From an uncultured Muribaculaceae bacterium (GTDB lineage: Bacteria > Bacteroidota > Bacteroidia > Bacteroidales > Muribaculaceae): a stretch of DNA of 64,000 nucleotides. The stretch is from NCBI GenBank assembly GCA_905233915.1, contig CAJOFM010000015.1:62001-126000 (forward strand), written 5' to 3'. This document shows positions 52,746-64,000 of the stretch, piece after piece; position 1 is the first letter of the stretch; the number at the start of each line of letters is the position of its first letter. The notes beneath the pieces are model-generated. The model was given only the letters and a program-made list of their open reading frames with translations, was not told the DNA's origin and ran no database searches. The translations under genes and the position numbers were made by a program.

Positions 52746-53492
52746 ATGATTATTAGCAAATATGGACTTTCTTTTGAAGAAGAGTCTGCCAACATGACTG
52801 GCAACGGTTTTTCTGTAGCTAAAGAACTGATTGAGAACCTTTTCTTTGGTATGGCCAAACTAAGCACAAAGTATGACAACAAAGTGTTTAGTGATTTGCC
52901 CTATACGTATTCAGAACGCCCTCTTGACAGCATCCTTTTGCCTAAACTATCAAAGCTTTGCAATTCAATGGTAATGGTGGAAATCCCAACTGTAAGAGTG
53001 TGTGATAACAGAAGATTTCAAGTTGAAAAGTCAACCGGCAGAATAGACTACTGGTGCATTTATAAAGGATATAGCTTTGTTATTGAGTTGAAACACAGCT
53101 TTGATTGTTTTACCACAGCAAAAACGAGATATCGAAAGGTCATACAGCCATGGATTAAAATGAACGAGCAGTTACAAAGTATAGAGAAAGCTCTAAAATC
53201 TTACGAAGAAGCAACAATGGGCGTGATTAGAATTGGGCTCCATATTGTCACATCCTACTCCGATAAAACCCCTAATAGGAGTTTATTGAATGAGTTTTTA
53301 GAGAGCATTCCAGATACATTTGAACGTTTTCAAAATGACTTAGGGAAACAATATCCCAGTTTAAGGCCTAATATGTTGATTTGTTGGAAGATACCAAAGA
53401 AACTCATTATGAAAGATATCTACACTTTCCCTGGTCTATGGGCTATTGCAAAGATATATCCAATCATAAAACATCGAGGGGCTATTGATTGA
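52746..53492 (+). CDS. PD-(D/E)XK nuclease-like protein
   Basis: 248 residues. The stretch GRIDYWCIYKGYSFVIELKH (about 98-117) has the Asp and the Glu-x-Lys of the restriction-endonuclease fold in correct spacing after a long N-terminal helical region (ANMTGNGFSVAKELIENLFF). The C-terminal half is helical with PNMLICWKIPKKLI. No recognisable partner is coupled to it. Anti-phage or element-associated nuclease is the likely class (inference). Confidence 0.6.
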   Translation: MIISKYGLSFEEESANMTGNGFSVAKELIENLFFGMAKLSTKYDNKVFSDLPYTYSERPLDSILLPKLSKLCNSMVMVEIPTVRVCDNRRFQVEKSTGRIDYWCIYKGYSFVIELKHSFDCFTTAKTRYRKVIQPWIKMNEQLQSIEKALKSYEEATMGVIRIGLHIVTSYSDKTPNRSLLNEFLESIPDTFERFQNDLGKQYPSLRPNMLICWKIPKKLIMKDIYTFPGLWAIAKIYPIIKHRGAID

Positions 53493-53519
53493 ATTCCGTA
53501 GCTCGTCGTTCCCCAGCAT

Positions 53520-53555
53520 TTACGGTTGTTCTACCTTTTCAGTGAGCAACCGTAA
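53520..53555 (+). terminator. Terminator after the nuclease-like gene
   Basis: TTACGGTTG and CAACCGTAA (9 bp perfect) around an 18-base loop, followed by TTTCTTGTTTT. Confidence 0.65.
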
Positions 53556-53718
53556 TTTCTTGTTTTAATACCCAAGTCCTTGAACTGTAAACAGATTCTT
53601 AAGAACAAAATGAGAACAATGAAGTAACCCATCGCAAATTAGAACCGCATCAAGAAACAGTAAAAATCGGGAAATTTCTGCTATTTTCGTAAAAATCTTA
53701 CAAAAATCAACAAAATAT

Positions 53719-53750
53719 TTTGTTATTTTACTTGAAATGATATACCTTTG
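53719..53750 (+). promoter_or_regulatory. Promoter of the Rlo-TIR operon
   Basis: TTTG (53719-53722), 20 bp, TACCTTTG (53743-53750), 26 bp before the ATG at 53776. A strong match. Confidence 0.65.
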
Positions 53751-53775
53751 CACCAAAACTTCAATACAATATAAC

Positions 53776-55059
53776 ATGATACGAGAATTTTGGGCAGAAA
53801 ACTTTCTGTCGATTAAGGAACGGCAAACCGTTAACTTTGAAACGAAGTCCAAAGACGACGAATGGGCATCGGTTGATGTCGGAGGGAATAAACGTGTTAA
53901 CAAGTTGGCGGTCATTTATGGCGCCAATGCTTCGGGTAAGTCAAATCTCCTGTTAGCCATTCAAAACGTTTTTGAACTGCTGTACTACCCACAGAATGAT
54001 CGGTCTCAGCCTGTTCTCACCCGTCGTGCATTCGCTTTGAACAACGACAAGTCCTCAACACTCTTCGTTTCATTCTATGCCAATGACATCCGCTATGACT
54101 ACACCATCACATTCAACGAGAAATATATATTGGATGAATTGATGGACTGGTACCCTCATGGAGCTAAAGCATTATTTTATGAGCGACATTTTGTTTCGGA
54201 GGACTCGTGGGCAAAGATTAAGTTTGGAGATCTAAAGCTTTCAGCTAAATCAAAAGATACATTTCTACGGAATACACTGAATAACCATTCAGTGTTGTCC
54301 GTCTTTGGCAAAATGGCATTTAATAACGATGCACAATACATAGCAGATCTTCACCGATGGATGACAAGTTACATGCATGAAGTTAATTCCATGCAAAATG
54401 CTCTCGCCACAATGCTAAGATCGGCCGAAAAGAATGACAAGACCAAACGCTTTTTTCTTAAACTGCTACAAAAAGCCGACTTTAACATCGTTGATTTCTA
54501 TACCGAGGTCGTCAGCGAGAAGCATCCCATCGGCAACATGCTGGCCATCGGTAATAGCACAGAGCCCATTACCAGTATTCCCACGTTCAAGATTCAACAG
54601 ACCAAAGCATACTTTAAATGCGCAGCAGGCGACAAAATATTTATTTTAAGTCTTGACGAGCAGTCCAAAGGGACAAAGAAGTTCTTGTCGAACCTTTCCT
54701 ACCTTTATAGTGCCCTGACGGGCGATCATGTTTTCTTGATTGACGAGATTGATTCAGAATTGCATGATGACTTGTTATTGTACTTCCTGAATGCATTTGT
54801 ATTGAATTCCAAGAAATCCCAGTTGATTTTCACTACACAGGAAACAGCACTACTAGATGAAGAACTGCTCAACACCCATCGAGACTTTGTATTTCTTGCT
54901 GAGAAAGACCGCGTAGGTGCCTACTCAAAATACACCAGAGTTGACGAGTTCGGACTGCACAAGAATCTTTCATTATACAATGCCTACAAGACCGGGCGGC
55001 TTGGTGCTGTTCCGCAATTAGGTTCACCCATCATTTATATGGACGATGACGAAGATTAA
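53776..55059 (+). CDS. RloA-like AAA/ABC-type ATPase (defence)
   Basis: 427 residues from MIREFWAENFLSIKERQTV; the longer frame includes the promoter. The ATPase has Walker A YGANASGKSNLL (about 47-58), a long helical insertion, and Walker B with DEIDSELHDDLL (about 322-333) followed by the SQLIFTTQE switch. This is the AAA_15/21 group that includes RloA, AriA of PARIS and other sensor ATPases of anti-phage systems. It overlaps the RloB-like gene by 14 bp. Confidence 0.85.
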   Translation: MIREFWAENFLSIKERQTVNFETKSKDDEWASVDVGGNKRVNKLAVIYGANASGKSNLLLAIQNVFELLYYPQNDRSQPVLTRRAFALNNDKSSTLFVSFYANDIRYDYTITFNEKYILDELMDWYPHGAKALFYERHFVSEDSWAKIKFGDLKLSAKSKDTFLRNTLNNHSVLSVFGKMAFNNDAQYIADLHRWMTSYMHEVNSMQNALATMLRSAEKNDKTKRFFLKLLQKADFNIVDFYTEVVSEKHPIGNMLAIGNSTEPITSIPTFKIQQTKAYFKCAAGDKIFILSLDEQSKGTKKFLSNLSYLYSALTGDHVFLIDEIDSELHDDLLLYFLNAFVLNSKKSQLIFTTQETALLDEELLNTHRDFVFLAEKDRVGAYSKYTRVDEFGLHKNLSLYNAYKTGRLGAVPQLGSPIIYMDDDED

Positions 55060-55663
55060 AGACTCAATAGCTGTGATTGGCGAAGGAATTACGGAATACT
55101 ACTATTTCAATTCCTTGAAAGATGAGTTCACTCAGCTTAACTTGCGCCCAATGTACCCCAAGCACTCCACAAGTCTTGAGGATGTTGAACAGGAAATCGA
55201 CAAGGCCATTGACAGGGGCTACAATTTGATTTTCTGTGTTATAGACATGGACAACAAGAAAGATGGCGCTGAAAAGCAAAACTATCTTAACTTGAAAAAG
55301 CGTCTTGAGGGCACCTGGACCATTAAGAAGACAGATCAGACCTATACCATTCGCTTTATTGAGAACGAGCGTTGCACCGAACTGTTCTTCCTGTTCTATT
55401 TTATCTATACGTCGCGTCACTTCCAAGATCAGCCTGCAATGCTGCAAGAACTTAACAAGCGCTGCAAATATGAGAAGACCGAGAAGTTCTTCAAAGCACA
55501 TAGTCTGCACCAGTATTTTCTGAATCATGGCGGCAGCTTCATGGATGCCTTGCGCAATGCAGCCCACTCGATGAAGGAGAAAGAAGAAACCGGACGAGAC
55601 CACACCTATTCCCAAATGGCTGAACTTTTTGAGGCAATAGGAATTAAGCAGAATGACTCATGA
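55046..55663 (+). CDS. RloB-like TOPRIM-type protein (defence effector)
   Basis: 205 residues. A TOPRIM-like active site is visible: Glu in VIGEGITEYYYF (about 9-20) and the Asp pair in FCVIDMDNKKDGA (about 63-75). A helical C-terminal part follows. RloB-type proteins pair with RloA ATPases, by analogy with AriB in PARIS, where the nuclease is released by the ATPase after sensing phage (family knowledge). The start lies inside the RloA gene, ensuring 1:1 coupling. Confidence 0.8.
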   Translation: MTKIKDSIAVIGEGITEYYYFNSLKDEFTQLNLRPMYPKHSTSLEDVEQEIDKAIDRGYNLIFCVIDMDNKKDGAEKQNYLNLKKRLEGTWTIKKTDQTYTIRFIENERCTELFFLFYFIYTSRHFQDQPAMLQELNKRCKYEKTEKFFKAHSLHQYFLNHGGSFMDALRNAAHSMKEKEETGRDHTYSQMAELFEAIGIKQNDS

Positions 55664-55723
55664 CACATGATGCATTCATTAAAGAACAATCCATTGTAAT
55701 AAACTAAAACACATGAAATTTGC

Positions 55724-56593
55724 ATGAGCATATCAACTATACAAAGCAATATTGAACGATACCAGCGTGAAGTGACTGGTATCATCAAACAAATTGGTGA
55801 GAAACGTAAAAAGCTTGCTGACGCAAAAACTAAAGGCTTAAAGGCCCAAACCGATGCGACAAAAAGCAAATCGCAATCTACATTCAAATCAAAGCTAAAT
55901 GAAGTTAAACGTTATGGCACAGAAGAAGCCAAGCTGACCAAGGAGATAGCTGTCCTTGAAAAGAAGCAGGCAGATGCACAGAAGAAGCTTGACAACGAAC
56001 GTAATAAATTAAATAAAGAGCAAGCAAAAGAAGACAAGAAAAAAGATGCCAAAATTGCGGCTGATCAGAAAGCGACAGAACAGGCAATGAGTAATTTGAA
56101 TAAAAGAGTAAAGACAGTTCAGGATGAACAGAAACGTTTACATTCTGCCCTCTATCCTTTACTACGAGTTGAAGAAAGCGAATCATACGATGTTTTCATT
56201 TCTCACGCTTCGGAGGATAAAGCCACATTTGTCGATGAGTTTGTACAAGAGCTCACCAATCTTAATGTTAAGGTATGGTATGACAAACTCAACATGGGCT
56301 GGGGACAGAGCTTAAGAGTTAGTATTGAGACTGGATTGCTACAATCAAAATATGCAGTAGTAGTAATATCGCCCAGTTATTTTCAAAAATACTGGACCGG
56401 TCAAGAGTTGAATGGCATTTTCACTAAAGAATCTGCTATTGGAAATTGTATATTACCGATATGGCACAATATAACTAAAGATGAGGTTGCCCAGCATAGC
56501 CCAATTCTTGCCGACAGACTTGCATTGGACACTTCAATTATGTCATCAAAGGAAATCGCTGAACAATTTGTTAATGTATTAAATCGCAGATAA
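55724..56593 (+). CDS. Coiled-coil TIR-domain protein
   Basis: 289 residues. The first 145 form a long charged coiled coil (IAVLEKKQADAQKKLDNERN). A TIR domain follows: YDVFISHASEDKATFVDEF (about 155-173), VKVWYDKLNMGWGQSLR (box 2) and the catalytic-type Glu in WTGQELNGIF (about 225-234). Bacterial TIR domains cleave NAD+ or make cyclic-ADPR signals in abortive defence. It lies 60 bp after the RloB-like gene with no terminator between, so it is likely the same operon. Confidence 0.85.
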   Translation: MSISTIQSNIERYQREVTGIIKQIGEKRKKLADAKTKGLKAQTDATKSKSQSTFKSKLNEVKRYGTEEAKLTKEIAVLEKKQADAQKKLDNERNKLNKEQAKEDKKKDAKIAADQKATEQAMSNLNKRVKTVQDEQKRLHSALYPLLRVEESESYDVFISHASEDKATFVDEFVQELTNLNVKVWYDKLNMGWGQSLRVSIETGLLQSKYAVVVISPSYFQKYWTGQELNGIFTKESAIGNCILPIWHNITKDEVAQHSPILADRLALDTSIMSSKEIAEQFVNVLNRR

Positions 56594-56686
56594 TGAGTGA
56601 ATTTGCAACGCTGAAGGCTATTAGTGTGCAGAAATAGAAATTATATTAGAAAATTGTAGATATTAACGAATTTAAAGTTAACTTAT

Positions 56687-57352
56687 ATGCTAATTAATTG
56701 TTGCATAGACACATATAACATTAATTGGGTAGCTCTAAGTGCAATTTCAAATATTGTCCTTGCCACCATTGCAATAGCAACACTTGCATTTAGTATCTTC
56801 TTGATGGTAAAACAAAACAAGCAAAGAAAAGATGAAATCAGAGCAAGGCTAATGTTTAGTTTTTACCATTGGAAGGATTTATATTTTCTTAAGGTTGAAA
56901 ATATTGGGAAAGAACCTGCTTATGATGTTAATCTAGAAGTGACAGGTAAACCCATCAAAGACAGTCTTTACAAGAGTATTGTGGGCATTTTTTTTGATTT
57001 GGCGTCAAAGAAATTTGCCATTCCTGCAGGAAAGAGTAAATACTTTTTAATCAGCCCTGCTGTGGCTAAGGGTGCTGATCTGATGTTGGGTAGCGATCGC
57101 CATTCTTATGTAGAGATTAGGGAATGGCTTGATCAGTATGGAGATGAACTGATTTACATCAAAGGCAAATATAATAACAAATACAAGATCAATGAATCAA
57201 TGTCAATCAAAGAACACATTGTTTATGGCTCATTTTGCGTATATGAGCAATTCGATTGGATTGCAGAGTCATTATCTGAAATGAACGACGATATTGAAAA
57301 GGTGCAAAAACACCTTAAAGTAATTAGCGATAATATCAAGAAACATGATTAA
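56687..57352 (+). CDS. One-helix membrane protein in the Rlo-TIR operon
   Basis: 221 residues. A single transmembrane helix (ALSAISNIVLATIAIATLAF, about 16-35) near the N terminus is followed by a basic cytoplasmic flank (KQNKQRKDEIRAR), a beta-rich domain and a helical tail. No family recognised. Its place 93 bp after the TIR gene suggests a membrane-linked partner or effector, but it could also be separate. Confidence 0.6.
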   Translation: MLINCCIDTYNINWVALSAISNIVLATIAIATLAFSIFLMVKQNKQRKDEIRARLMFSFYHWKDLYFLKVENIGKEPAYDVNLEVTGKPIKDSLYKSIVGIFFDLASKKFAIPAGKSKYFLISPAVAKGADLMLGSDRHSYVEIREWLDQYGDELIYIKGKYNNKYKINESMSIKEHIVYGSFCVYEQFDWIAESLSEMNDDIEKVQKHLKVISDNIKKHD

Positions 57353-57575
57353 ATAATGGATAAACTGAGAATGCACACTATAGACGATATTGACAAGAAA
57401 TATTAGTACAACAATGAAATGCCCCGATATTTTAACTTTTTAACGATTGTAGCACCTAAATATGGCACTGGCTTGATCTATCTTTGCTGCGGATTACAGA
57501 TTTGCATTTATGTGAGATTTGGATTTCTCTCATATCGTTAATTATGAGAAAGTGCCATTTTTCAAGAAAAATGCT
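57353..57575. promoter_or_regulatory. Upstream part of the hsdR control region
   Basis: No gene. It contains a first -7-like TATCTTTG (57479-57486) and an inverted repeat TCTCATA/TATGAGA (57528-57549) between it and the second promoter element. The dyad could be an operator or the terminator of a short transcript from the first element. Confidence 0.4.
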
Positions 57576-57720
57576 TATCTTTGCATCCGGAACAAGAATA
57601 TTATATATTCTTGATGCCTGCAAAAGACTGAAATAATGAAGTTTTCACAAACTCCTATGCGGTATATAGATATATGAGCTTTGGTCGGCTCGCAGGAACT
57701 GCACTGGAGTTTGTTTTTTG
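57576..57720 (+). ncRNA. Structured hsdR leader or small RNA
   Basis: Promoter element TATCTTTG (57576-57583) is followed at the expected start by a 9-bp hairpin (CAAGAATAT/ATATTCTTG, 57592-57612). About 35 bases further on begins a long-range stem CAAACTCC (57648-57655) / GGAGTTTG (57706-57713), with a T-run (57714-57719) and inner GAGC/GCTC pairing. This is the form of a 130-base terminated RNA ending 28 bp before hsdR, either an attenuator or an independent small RNA. Confidence 0.45.
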
Positions 57721-57747
57721 ATATAGCAACTTCTCATAATATATATT

Positions 57748-61884
<4,137 letters not shown>

Positions 61885-61888
61885 ACAC

Positions 61889-63313
61889 ATGGATACCAAA
61901 CAACTGCGCCAAAAGATATTAGACTTGGCAATTCGTGGGAAACTTGTGCCACAAGATCCCAACGATGAGCCGGCAAGTGTACTACTGGAGCGCGTCAAGG
62001 CTGAAAAGGAACGCCTTATCGCAGAGGGCAAAATCAAACGCTCAAAAAAATCGGCAGCGTCTTCTGATAAGCCGCATTATCCGTTTGAGATACCCTCAAA
62101 CTGGGAATGGATAAGGCTAGATGAGATAAGTGAGATTGGAACTGGAGCCACTCCTAGTACAAAGGATTCTTCATACTATAATAACGGTACAATATGTTGG
62201 GTAAATAGTAGTAAAACCAATTGTGAGTTTATAACTGAGCCAACTACTTACATAACGCAGAAGGCTCTTAAAGAAACTAATTGCACTATTTATCCGATTG
62301 GAACGATAATAATGGCTATGTATGGCGAAGGTAAAACAAGGGGGCAAATTTCAGAACTGAAAATATCTTCTGCTACCAATCAAGCATGTGCGGCCATAGT
62401 ACCTTTGATTAACGAATACAAAGACTTTATAAAGATTTTCCTGAAAGCAAACTATTGGAAAATACGAACCTTGGCAGAAGGTGGTTTACAACCAAATCTA
62501 AACTTGAAAAAAATTGCATCATATTTAATACCTATGGCACCATTGGCGGAACAGGAAAGAATTGGCGTTGAAGTAGAAAGGCTAATGTCCTTTGTTGATG
62601 AAATTGAGCAGTCAACATCATTGATGAACTATTCGCTTTCGCAAGTCAAAGCTAAGATTCTTGAGTACGCGATAAGTGGTAAACTCGTGGCGCAAGATCC
62701 ATCTGACGAGCCAGCAGAAGTCTTGCTGAAACGAGTTAACCCTAATGCGGTTGTATCTACCGATACATCGCATTACAGTATTCCTAATACATGGATTTGG
62801 GTTAAACTAAGTGACATCTTTGAAATAAATCCCAAAAATCATAATAATGATGATGAGGATGATTGTGGATTTGTTCCCATGTCATATGTACAAGATGGCT
62901 ATTCAGGAGAGCACACCTTCGAGGTCAGGAAATGGGGTAAAGTAAAAAAAGGTTACTCTCATTTCCAAAATGGAGATATTGGAGTAGCTAAAATCTCTCC
63001 TTGTTTTGAGAACCTTAAATCCACAATCTTTCATTCATTACCTAATAATATTGGGGCAGGAACAACCGAACTAGTCATAATGAGGGGGAAAGAAATATTT
63101 GCACCATTCTTCTTATACTTATTCAAGTCGCCATGGTATATTAGTAAGGGTACTGTGTATTTTAAAGGAGTAGTCGGTCAACAACGTGTTAGTCGTGATA
63201 TTTTTACATCGCTTGAAGTTCCATTGCCACCGCTCAACGAGCAAAAGAGGATTTCAGCTAAAGTTGATGAACTATTTGCTGTGATTGACCAGATACAACA
63301 ATCGTTGGAGTGA
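61889..63313 (+). CDS. hsdS: Type I restriction-modification specificity subunit
   Basis: 474 residues from the ATG at 61889. Two target-recognition domains (about 60-235 and 315-450) are each preceded by related conserved blocks, KILDLAIRGKLVPQDPNDEP (about 9-28) and KILEYAISGKLVAQDPSDEP (about 265-284). The recognition domains are visibly more AT-rich than these blocks, as expected for exchangeable modules. The target cannot be predicted. A hairpin and a convergent recombinase follow. Confidence 0.92.
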   Translation: MDTKQLRQKILDLAIRGKLVPQDPNDEPASVLLERVKAEKERLIAEGKIKRSKKSAASSDKPHYPFEIPSNWEWIRLDEISEIGTGATPSTKDSSYYNNGTICWVNSSKTNCEFITEPTTYITQKALKETNCTIYPIGTIIMAMYGEGKTRGQISELKISSATNQACAAIVPLINEYKDFIKIFLKANYWKIRTLAEGGLQPNLNLKKIASYLIPMAPLAEQERIGVEVERLMSFVDEIEQSTSLMNYSLSQVKAKILEYAISGKLVAQDPSDEPAEVLLKRVNPNAVVSTDTSHYSIPNTWIWVKLSDIFEINPKNHNNDDEDDCGFVPMSYVQDGYSGEHTFEVRKWGKVKKGYSHFQNGDIGVAKISPCFENLKSTIFHSLPNNIGAGTTELVIMRGKEIFAPFFLYLFKSPWYISKGTVYFKGVVGQQRVSRDIFTSLEVPLPPLNEQKRISAKVDELFAVIDQIQQSLE

Positions 63314-63331
63314 GCATGACTCCAACGATTG
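63299..63331. terminator. Bidirectional terminator between hsdS and the recombinase
   Basis: Perfect 13-bp arms CAATCGTTGGAGT / ACTCCAACGATTG with a 7-base loop. The left arm contains the last codons of HsdS and its TGA starts in the loop. There is no long T-run, so a recombination-site role is an alternative. Confidence 0.55.
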
Positions 63332-63335
63332 AAGC

Positions 63336-64000
63336 TTACCAGTTTACGATCTTATCGACGATGGCCCGCTGCTCACTGGCTGTACGGCGCAAGTAAATGC
63401 GGGTTGTCTCAATGCTCTCGTGGCCCATCAGGTCGGCAAGGAGGGCAATGTCGTTGAAACGGTCAAGGAAATTCTTTGCAAAACGGTGACGGAACGAGTG
63501 TGGGTAAACAACGTCTCTATTTAAGCCATATATCTCTGCAAAGTGTTTCAGTTGTTGAGCTATACCACGAGTTGTAATGCGCTGACCGAAACGATTAAGG
63601 AACAAATAGCCCGAAGTCTGGTTGCGTTTTTCTAGCCATATCAAGGCCTCTGTCCGCAAGTTTTTTGGAATGTATAAGCGCCGCAACTTGCCACCTTTAG
63701 AGTAGATGTCCAGGTAACCGATCTGAACATGTTCGGCTTTGATTTGTACCAACTCACTGACACGCGCTCCAGTAGCAGTGAGAAACCAAACAACAAAATA
63801 CCAATCTTCGTAGCCATCAGCTTTGAGCTTGGTTTTAAGAAACTTGTAATCAGCATTGCTGATCACGTTCTCCAGGAAGTTCTTTTGCTGAACCTTGACA
63901 AACTTCATTTTCAGTTTGTCGAGTTTCAAGAACTCAAGATACTTGTTCATTCCTTGTAAACGCAGGTTTACAGTTTGCGGCTTGAACGTTTCCACCAGAT
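63336..64000 (-). CDS. Tyrosine recombinase, partial at the window edge
   Basis: About 220 residues are seen; the frame is open to the edge, so the true N terminus may lie outside. Catalytic residues are present: Arg in TATGARVSELVQI, Lys in SKGGKLRRLYI, HxxR in PHSFRHRFAKNF, His in LMGHESIETT and Tyr in RIYLRRT. It is the XerD-like type often found beside hsdS genes, where it inverts or swaps recognition domains. It may instead be the island integrase. Confidence 0.88.
   Translation of the reverse strand, partial: LVETFKPQTVNLRLQGMNKYLEFLKLDKLKMKFVKVQQKNFLENVISNADYKFLKTKLKADGYEDWYFVVWFLTATGARVSELVQIKAEHVQIGYLDIYSKGGKLRRLYIPKNLRTEALIWLEKRNQTSGYLFLNRFGQRITTRGIAQQLKHFAEIYGLNRDVVYPHSFRHRFAKNFLDRFNDIALLADLMGHESIETTRIYLRRTASEQRAIVDKIVNW

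Noticed and set aside
57576-57747. Retron-like non-coding RNA before hsdR
   Set aside because: There is a structured RNA but no reverse transcriptase gene anywhere near.

Overview
The window is chromosomal DNA from a member of the Bacteroidales, probably a gut Prevotellaceae- or Muribaculaceae-like organism (inference; the family cannot be fixed by reading). The clues are the uninterrupted S10-spc-alpha ribosomal operon with the secY-map-infA-rpmJ order, cysteine-free L36, promoters of the Bacteroidota type (TTTG, about 19-21 bp, then TAnnTTTG), few Shine-Dalgarno sequences, and secreted proteins ending in dockerin-like EF-hand repeats (a C10 protease and a CotH protein).

Layout. 1-13.6 kb: end of rplD through rplQ, all on +, closed by a strong terminator. 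13.7-20.7 kb: minus-strand housekeeping and envelope genes (lipoprotein, ROK sugar kinase, TonB-dependent receptor with an operator-like palindrome at its start, DUF4292-type lipoprotein, TPR protein, dut). 20.9-28.6 kb: dgt, hflX, small envelope proteins (two preceded by good sigma-54 -24/-12 sites), a ClbS/DfsB-like protein, a C10 cysteine protease and a TerB-like protein.

28.7-38.3 kb is an accessory segment framed by two inverted, nearly identical 305-bp repeats and several smaller repeat families. It carries an AT-rich EcoRII-like restriction-modification pair, a minus-strand replication-like cluster (coiled-coil protein, RepA/RecA-like ATPase, winged-helix-like protein, TOPRIM-primase-like protein, small Cys-rich acidic protein) and a divergent large terminase with no other phage gene near it. 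It may be a satellite-like or decayed mobile element.

38.4-48.2 kb returns to core functions: murI, folP, a CdaA-type diadenylate cyclase, DUF3109, a CotH-dockerin protein, rplS, and the arginine deiminase operon arcA-arcB-arcC on the minus strand, followed by a small membrane protein.

48.3-64 kb begins with tRNA-Arg(ACG) and continues as a genomic island. It holds an HTH/DUF6291/DUF6633-like trio, a solitary ThiF/E1-like gene behind a double palindrome, an unknown protein, a PD-(D/E)XK nuclease-like protein, and an AT-rich defence operon: RloA-like ATPase, RloB-like TOPRIM protein, coiled-coil TIR protein, and a one-helix membrane protein. Next come a structured leader and a type I R-M locus (hsdR, a frame-disrupted hsdM, hsdS) ending against a convergent tyrosine recombinase cut by the window edge. 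The Rlo-TIR-membrane operon beside the R-M genes and the repeat-framed terminase/RepA cassette are the two most promising candidates for undescribed systems.
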